Below, in pieces: positions 59,321-64,000 of a DNA stretch of 64,000 nucleotides (positions are counted from its first letter, which is position 1; each line of letters starts with the position of its first letter). The DNA comes from Hyphomicrobium sp. (lineage in GTDB: Bacteria; Pseudomonadota; Alphaproteobacteria; Rhizobiales; Hyphomicrobiaceae). The translations under genes were made by a program, and so were the position numbers. The notes beneath the pieces are model-generated. The model was given only the letters and a program-made list of their open reading frames with translations, did no database searches and was not told the DNA's origin. The stretch covers positions 1,116,001 to 1,180,000 of the forward strand of contig NZ_JAIETU010000002.1 in the NCBI RefSeq assembly GCF_019744875.1. Reading direction: 5' to 3'.

Positions 59321-59538
59321 GCCTCATCGTCTCCGGGCGGAGGATTTTCGCCGCTGTTGCCCGTTGCGCGCTTGTGAGCCTCGAGGCGGCGGAGCGTCAG
59401 ATCCTTGCTCGCTTCGGCCTGCTGGCGCTCGGCCTTCGTGCGCCCGAACTTGACGCGATTTTCCCCAGCCTGCTTTTCCTTGGCCACGCGATCGCGCGCC
59501 TTGCGGGCCTTGCGGAGGTTGATGAGGTCGGCGGACAT
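59317..59538 (-). CDS. DUF4169-like small basic protein
   Basis: MSADLINLRKARKARDRVAKEKQAGENRVKFGRTKAERQQAEASKDLTLRRLEAHKR; ATGA overlap with RHH gene. Confidence 0.82.
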   Translation of the reverse strand: MSADLINLRKARKARDRVAKEKQAGENRVKFGRTKAERQQAEASKDLTLRRLEAHKRATGNSGENPPPGDDEA

Positions 59539-59718
59539 GGGGAAAAATCCAACAGAGCGCTGAAAGATTAGCACGGATTCGCCGCTCCGGGACGCAACGC
59601 TGATGCGCTGCCCGCGACTGGAAGTGACGGATGACGCTCCATATATACGGCCCGGCAGTCTGCTACATCCCCGCACGAAACCCTCTCACCCCGCACGAAA
59701 CCCTCTCAGGAGCATCCC

Positions 59719-60744
59719 ATGGAATATCGTCACCTCGGCGCGTCGGGCCTCAAGGTCCCTGCGCTCAGTTTTGGAGCCGGGACGTTTGGCGGCAAGGGCG
59801 AGTTTTTCAGCGCCTGGGGCACGACGGACGTCAAAGAGGCCACGCGGCTCATCGACGTCTGCCTCGATGCGGGGCTGACCATGTTCGATACCGCCGACAT
59901 CTATTCGAACGGCGAGTCCGAGACGGTGCTCGGCGGCGCCATCAAGGGGCGCCGCGACAAGGTGCTGATCTCGACCAAGGCCACGTTCCGCTTCGGCGAT
60001 GATCCCAACGACGTGGGCTCGTCGCGCTTCCACCTCATCCGCACCATCGATGCCTCCCTGAAGCGCCTCGGCACCGACTACATCGATCTCTTTCAGTTGC
60101 ACGGTTTCGACGCCAAGACACCCGTCGAGGAGACCCTCTCCACGCTCGACGATCTCGTGCGGGCCGGCAAGATCCGCTACCTCGGCGTTTCCAATTTCTC
60201 GGGCTGGCATCTCATGAAGTCGCTCTCGGCCGCGGATCGCCACGGCTATTCGCGCTATGTCGCCAACCAAGCCTACTATTCGCTCATCGGCCGCGACTAC
60301 GAATGGGAGCTGATGCCGCTCGGTCTCGACCAGGGCATCGGCGCCATGGTGTGGAGCCCGCTCGGCTGGGGCCGTCTCACCGGCAAAATCCGGCGTGGAC
60401 AGCCGCTTCCCAAAACGAGCCGGCTCCATGCGACGGCGGATGCCGGGCCGCCCGTGTCGGACGACTACGTCTATAAGGTGGTCGACGCGCTGGACGAGGT
60501 CGCGGCCGAAACCGGCAAGACCGTGCCGCAGATCGCGCTCAACTGGCTGCTGCAGAGGCCGACCGTCTCGTCCGTCATCATCGGCGCGCGCAACGAGGAG
60601 CAACTGAAGCAGAACCTCGGTGCGGTCGGCTGGGCGCTCACCAAGGAGCAAGTGGCCAAGCTCGATGCGGCGAGCGACGTGACGCTCGCCTATCCCTACT
60701 GGCACCAGCGCTTCTTCACGGAGCGCAACCCCGCGCCGGTGTAA
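59719..60744 (+). CDS. aldo/keto reductase
   Basis: MEYRHLGASGLKVPALSFGAGTFGG, FDTADIYSNGESETVLG, YIDLFQLHGFD, RYLGVSNFSGWH. Confidence 0.93.
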   Translation: MEYRHLGASGLKVPALSFGAGTFGGKGEFFSAWGTTDVKEATRLIDVCLDAGLTMFDTADIYSNGESETVLGGAIKGRRDKVLISTKATFRFGDDPNDVGSSRFHLIRTIDASLKRLGTDYIDLFQLHGFDAKTPVEETLSTLDDLVRAGKIRYLGVSNFSGWHLMKSLSAADRHGYSRYVANQAYYSLIGRDYEWELMPLGLDQGIGAMVWSPLGWGRLTGKIRRGQPLPKTSRLHATADAGPPVSDDYVYKVVDALDEVAAETGKTVPQIALNWLLQRPTVSSVIIGARNEEQLKQNLGAVGWALTKEQVAKLDAASDVTLAYPYWHQRFFTERNPAPV

Positions 60745-60761
60745 CGAACGGCACGCGGCGG

Positions 60762-60792
60762 CTGTCATGCGGCGCTCATCGCCGCATGACAG
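60762..60792. terminator. bidirectional terminator hairpin between convergent AKR and fumC genes
   Basis: Perfect 13-bp stem ctgtcatgcggcg/cgccgcatgacag with 5-nt loop ctcat. Confidence 0.75.
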
Positions 60793-60842
60793 TTGCGCAT
60801 TTTCGCGTGCGCATTTCGGGCCGGGGCCCGTCGCTGCCCAGG

Positions 60843-62258
60843 CTACTCGGGTCCGATCATTTTCTCCGGACGCACGATCTCGTCGAACTCTGCGTCGCTG
60901 ACGTAGCCGCCGCCCACGGCCTCCTCGCGCAGCGTCGTGCCCTTCTTGTGCGCGGTCTTGGCGATCTTGGCCGCGTTGTCGTAGCCGATCTTCGGGGCCA
61001 GCGCCGTCACGAGCATCAACGAGCGGTCGAGACCGGCCTTGATGTTGTCCTCGCGCGGCTCAATGCCGATGACGCAGTTGTCGGTGAAGGACATGGCCGC
61101 GTCTGCCATCAGGCGCACGGACTGCAGGAAGTTGTAGGCCATCACCGGGTTGAAGACGTTGAGCTCGAAGTGGCCCTGGCTTCCGGCAAACGTGAGCGCG
61201 GCGTTGTTGCCGAAGATCTGCACGCAGACCTGGGTCATCGCCTCGCACTGGGTCGGGTTGACCTTGCCCGGCATGATGGACGATCCGGGCTCATTTTCCG
61301 GAAGAGACAGCTCGCCGAGACCGGAGCGGGGGCCCGAGCCCAGGAAGCGGATGTCGTTTGCGATCTTGAACAGCGACGCCGCCACCGTGTTGATGGCGCC
61401 GTGCGAGAATACCATGGCGTCGTGAGCGGCAAGCGCCTCGAACTTGTTCGGCGCCGACGTGAAGGGAAGCTGCGTGATGGCGGCGATGCGCTCGGCCACC
61501 ATCTCGGCAAAGCCCTTCGGCGCGTTGAGGCCGGTGCCGACCGCGGTGCCGCCCTGGGCAAGCTGCATGAGCGCAGGCAGCGTCTGCTCGATGCGATGGA
61601 TGCCGTTCTCGATCTGCTGCGTGTAGCCGGAGAACTCTTGGCCGAGCGTCAGCGGCGTTGCGTCCTGCGTATGCGTGCGGCCGATCTTGATGATGCGCGC
61701 CCAGGCGTGGGACTTGTCGTTCAGCGCGTTGCGCAGGTACTGCAGCGCGGGCAGCAGGCGGTGATGGATTTCCTCCGCGCAGGCGATGTGCATGGCGGTC
61801 GGATACGTATCGTTCGACGATTGCGCCATGTTGACGTGATCGTTCGGATGGACCGGCTTCTTCGAGCCCATGACGCCGCCCAGCATCTCGATGGCGCGGT
61901 TCGAGATCACCTCGTTGGCATTCATGTTCGATTGCGTGCCGGAGCCCGTCTGCCAGACGACGAGCGGGAAGTGCGCATCGAGCTTGCCCTCGATCACCTC
62001 CTGCGCCGCCCGCACGACCGCCTGGCCGATGCCCTCATCGAGCTTGCCCAGCGCCATGTTCGCCTCTGCCGCGGCGCGCTTGACGATGCCGAGAGCGCGA
62101 ACGACCGGAGCAGGCTGCTTCTCCCAGCCGATCTTGAAGTTGCCGAGGCTCCGCTGAGCCTGGGCGCCCCAGTACTTGTCCGAGGCAACGTGGATTTCGC
62201 CGAACGTGTCGGTTTCGATCCGGGTGGCGGGAGACGACGAGGTCGATCTGGCGGTCAT
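60843..62258 (-). CDS. fumC: class II fumarate hydratase
   Basis: [56 protein letters not shown]. Confidence 0.96.
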   Translation of the reverse strand: MTARSTSSSPATRIETDTFGEIHVASDKYWGAQAQRSLGNFKIGWEKQPAPVVRALGIVKRAAAEANMALGKLDEGIGQAVVRAAQEVIEGKLDAHFPLVVWQTGSGTQSNMNANEVISNRAIEMLGGVMGSKKPVHPNDHVNMAQSSNDTYPTAMHIACAEEIHHRLLPALQYLRNALNDKSHAWARIIKIGRTHTQDATPLTLGQEFSGYTQQIENGIHRIEQTLPALMQLAQGGTAVGTGLNAPKGFAEMVAERIAAITQLPFTSAPNKFEALAAHDAMVFSHGAINTVAASLFKIANDIRFLGSGPRSGLGELSLPENEPGSSIMPGKVNPTQCEAMTQVCVQIFGNNAALTFAGSQGHFELNVFNPVMAYNFLQSVRLMADAAMSFTDNCVIGIEPREDNIKAGLDRSLMLVTALAPKIGYDNAAKIAKTAHKKGTTLREEAVGGGYVSDAEFDEIVRPEKMIGPE

Positions 62259-62452
62259 GGCAGGATTCCGGTGTGACTATGCGATCGGCCGTTGCCATAC
62301 CATGTTGCACGCGCGCCCACCAAGGCTGATGGACTTACGAGCAATAGGCCGCAATTTTGGGCTTTCTGGCCGACTGACCCCGATATTTTAACGACCTCCG
62401 GGCATGCTGTCCTTTGGTCCTCTGGGGGGGACCGTTTGTCGCCTGGGGCACC

Positions 62453-64000
62453 ATGCCTTCACCTTCGCTGGTTAACATTTTCTTGCGCGAACGATATTTC
62501 CGCCTCGTCGGGGGCGGGATCTGGCTTGCCATCACGCTTGTCCTCATCGCGGTGAGCGCGGTGATCTGGCGCGCGCATCTCACGAACTCGTTGCAGACGG
62601 AGGTCCAGCACACGCTCGGCAGCCTCGAAAAGCTGCATGGGAACGTCATGTCGGCCTTCGCCGAACTGCGAAAATCGGCGACGTCGGAGCCTTGCTCGCC
62701 GCAGTTCATACGCGAGCTGCAGCGCGTCGCGTTCGTGCCTGACGGCCTCAACGAATTCATTTATGCGCCCGGCGGCCGCGTGACCTGCTCGACCAGCCTG
62801 CGAGAACGTGCGGCGGCGCCAGAATGGCTCGGATTGCCCGATGTTGCCGGCATCGCGCACGGCGAGATGTCGATGTGGATCGGCAAGCGCCTCGATGCAA
62901 TCGGCCGCCCCGACATGTACGGGCACATCGTCTACCAGGAACCGTTTGCGATCGTTGTGCCCCTGCAATTGCTCGCTGCACGCGACATCGAGGGCACGCA
63001 GCAGCAGTTCGTCATTTCCTCGTCCTCCGTGCATCACCTCGCCGGCAAGCGCGGCCTTTATCGGGCTTCCGTTGCGGGCCCGGGATCGCTTTCCGACATC
63101 CGCAAGGTCGCCTGCGGAACCAACCATCCCTACTGCTTCGCGATGGTCGACAATCTTCCCGGCCACCTGACGGCGATGCCTGAAATCGTCGCGTTGGTCA
63201 TCGCTCTCCTAGGCTTCTACGCCATCGCGCCCGCCGCATACGTGCGCCGGCTGATCGAAGACTACTGGTCGTTCGAAGCGCGCTTCCTGCGCACACTCGA
63301 CAGCAATTCCGTCGTCTGTTCCTACCAGCCCATTCTCGACATCAGGACCGGAAAGATCTCCGGATGCGAAGTGCTGGCGCGCTGGCGCGACCTCGACGGG
63401 TCTGTCGTCTCGCCGGATACGTTCATCGATATTGTCGCGAAATCCGGCAGGACGCTCGACTTCACGAAAATGATCGCGGATCGCGCCTATCACGAGCTGT
63501 CGACGGCGCTCGGAGCAGACACGCGTCTGCAGGTGAACTTCAATATTTTTCCGCGCGACCTCGACTGCCAGAAGCTGTCTGAGGTCTTCAACGCGTTCGA
63601 ACGGGACCGCGATCGGTTCACGGTCGCAATCGAAATCACGGAGAGCGATTCACTCGACGTGAATCACGCCCAAGCCGAGATCGAAACACTGGCCCGCAAG
63701 GGGATCCGGACCTACGTCGACGACTTCGGAAACGGCTATTCCAACCTCCACAGGATCGCCACCTTGGCCGTTCACGGAGTCAAGCTCGACCGGTCGTTCG
63801 CGATGGCGCCCGACGACAGCATGATGGCGCGGATGATGGTGCTGGCGATCGACATGATGGCATCGTCGGGCCGCGAGATCGTCGTCGAAGGCGTGGAGAC
63901 GCAGGAGCGTCTCGATCTCCTGGCCGGCACGAACCGCGTGGCTTACGCGCAGGGCTACCTGATTTCCCGGCCGCTCGCGATCGACGCCTTCGCGGACTTC
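62453..64000 (+). CDS. CSS-motif / EAL-domain c-di-GMP phosphodiesterase, 3'-truncated by window edge
   Basis: Manual translation: MPSPSLVNIFLRERYFRLVGGGIWLAITLVLIAVSAVIW ... VTCSTSL ... second TM ... GCEVLARW, NFNIFPRDL, IEITES, YVDDFGNGYSNL, VKLDRSF, VVEGVE, YAQGYLISRPL; frame open to the window end. Confidence 0.88.
   Translation, partial: MPSPSLVNIFLRERYFRLVGGGIWLAITLVLIAVSAVIWRAHLTNSLQTEVQHTLGSLEKLHGNVMSAFAELRKSATSEPCSPQFIRELQRVAFVPDGLNEFIYAPGGRVTCSTSLRERAAAPEWLGLPDVAGIAHGEMSMWIGKRLDAIGRPDMYGHIVYQEPFAIVVPLQLLAARDIEGTQQQFVISSSSVHHLAGKRGLYRASVAGPGSLSDIRKVACGTNHPYCFAMVDNLPGHLTAMPEIVALVIALLGFYAIAPAAYVRRLIEDYWSFEARFLRTLDSNSVVCSYQPILDIRTGKISGCEVLARWRDLDGSVVSPDTFIDIVAKSGRTLDFTKMIADRAYHELSTALGADTRLQVNFNIFPRDLDCQKLSEVFNAFERDRDRFTVAIEITESDSLDVNHAQAEIETLARKGIRTYVDDFGNGYSNLHRIATLAVHGVKLDRSFAMAPDDSMMARMMVLAIDMMASSGREIVVEGVETQERLDLLAGTNRVAYAQGYLISRPLAIDAFADF

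Noticed and set aside
59072-59538. Classical toxin-antitoxin module
   Set aside because: The RHH protein could be an antitoxin, but the DUF4169-like partner is a short basic protein without toxin-family features.
60786-62276. 496-aa plus-strand ORF
   Set aside because: Shadow ORF antisense to fumC.

Overview
64 kb of GC-rich chromosomal sequence from an alphaproteobacterium, most likely Hyphomicrobiales/Rhizobiales (inferred from gene families and gene order; no database search was run). Most of the window is housekeeping: a pdxJ-lepB-rnc-era-recO-parC backbone, rsh-rpoZ, smpB-dapA, uvrD, fumC, chpT, pcm, rlmJ, cysQ and a partial galU. I saw no prophage, transposase, CRISPR array, rRNA or convincing tRNA. 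The less ordinary items are: (i) a translationally coupled peroxiredoxin-like pair whose second member has no cysteine at all; (ii) repeats clustered around the bpt 3' end, with ~25-bp tandem copies running over the stop codon followed by a ~200-bp nested inverted-repeat element; (iii) a compact WbpA/B/D/E-type UDP-GlcNAc(3NAc)A cassette with a Wzz-like protein; (iv) two adjacent secreted proteins sharing a Cys motif, one with an Ala-rich heptad-repeat tail; (v) a MotA/ExbB-OmpA stator-like pair without flagellar or Zorya partners; (vi) a receiver-domain protein next to chpT with an altered acidic pocket; and (vii) a CSS-EAL c-di-GMP phosphodiesterase running off the right edge that is missing from the ORF track. 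Product names come from recognising motifs in the translations. None was verified computationally.
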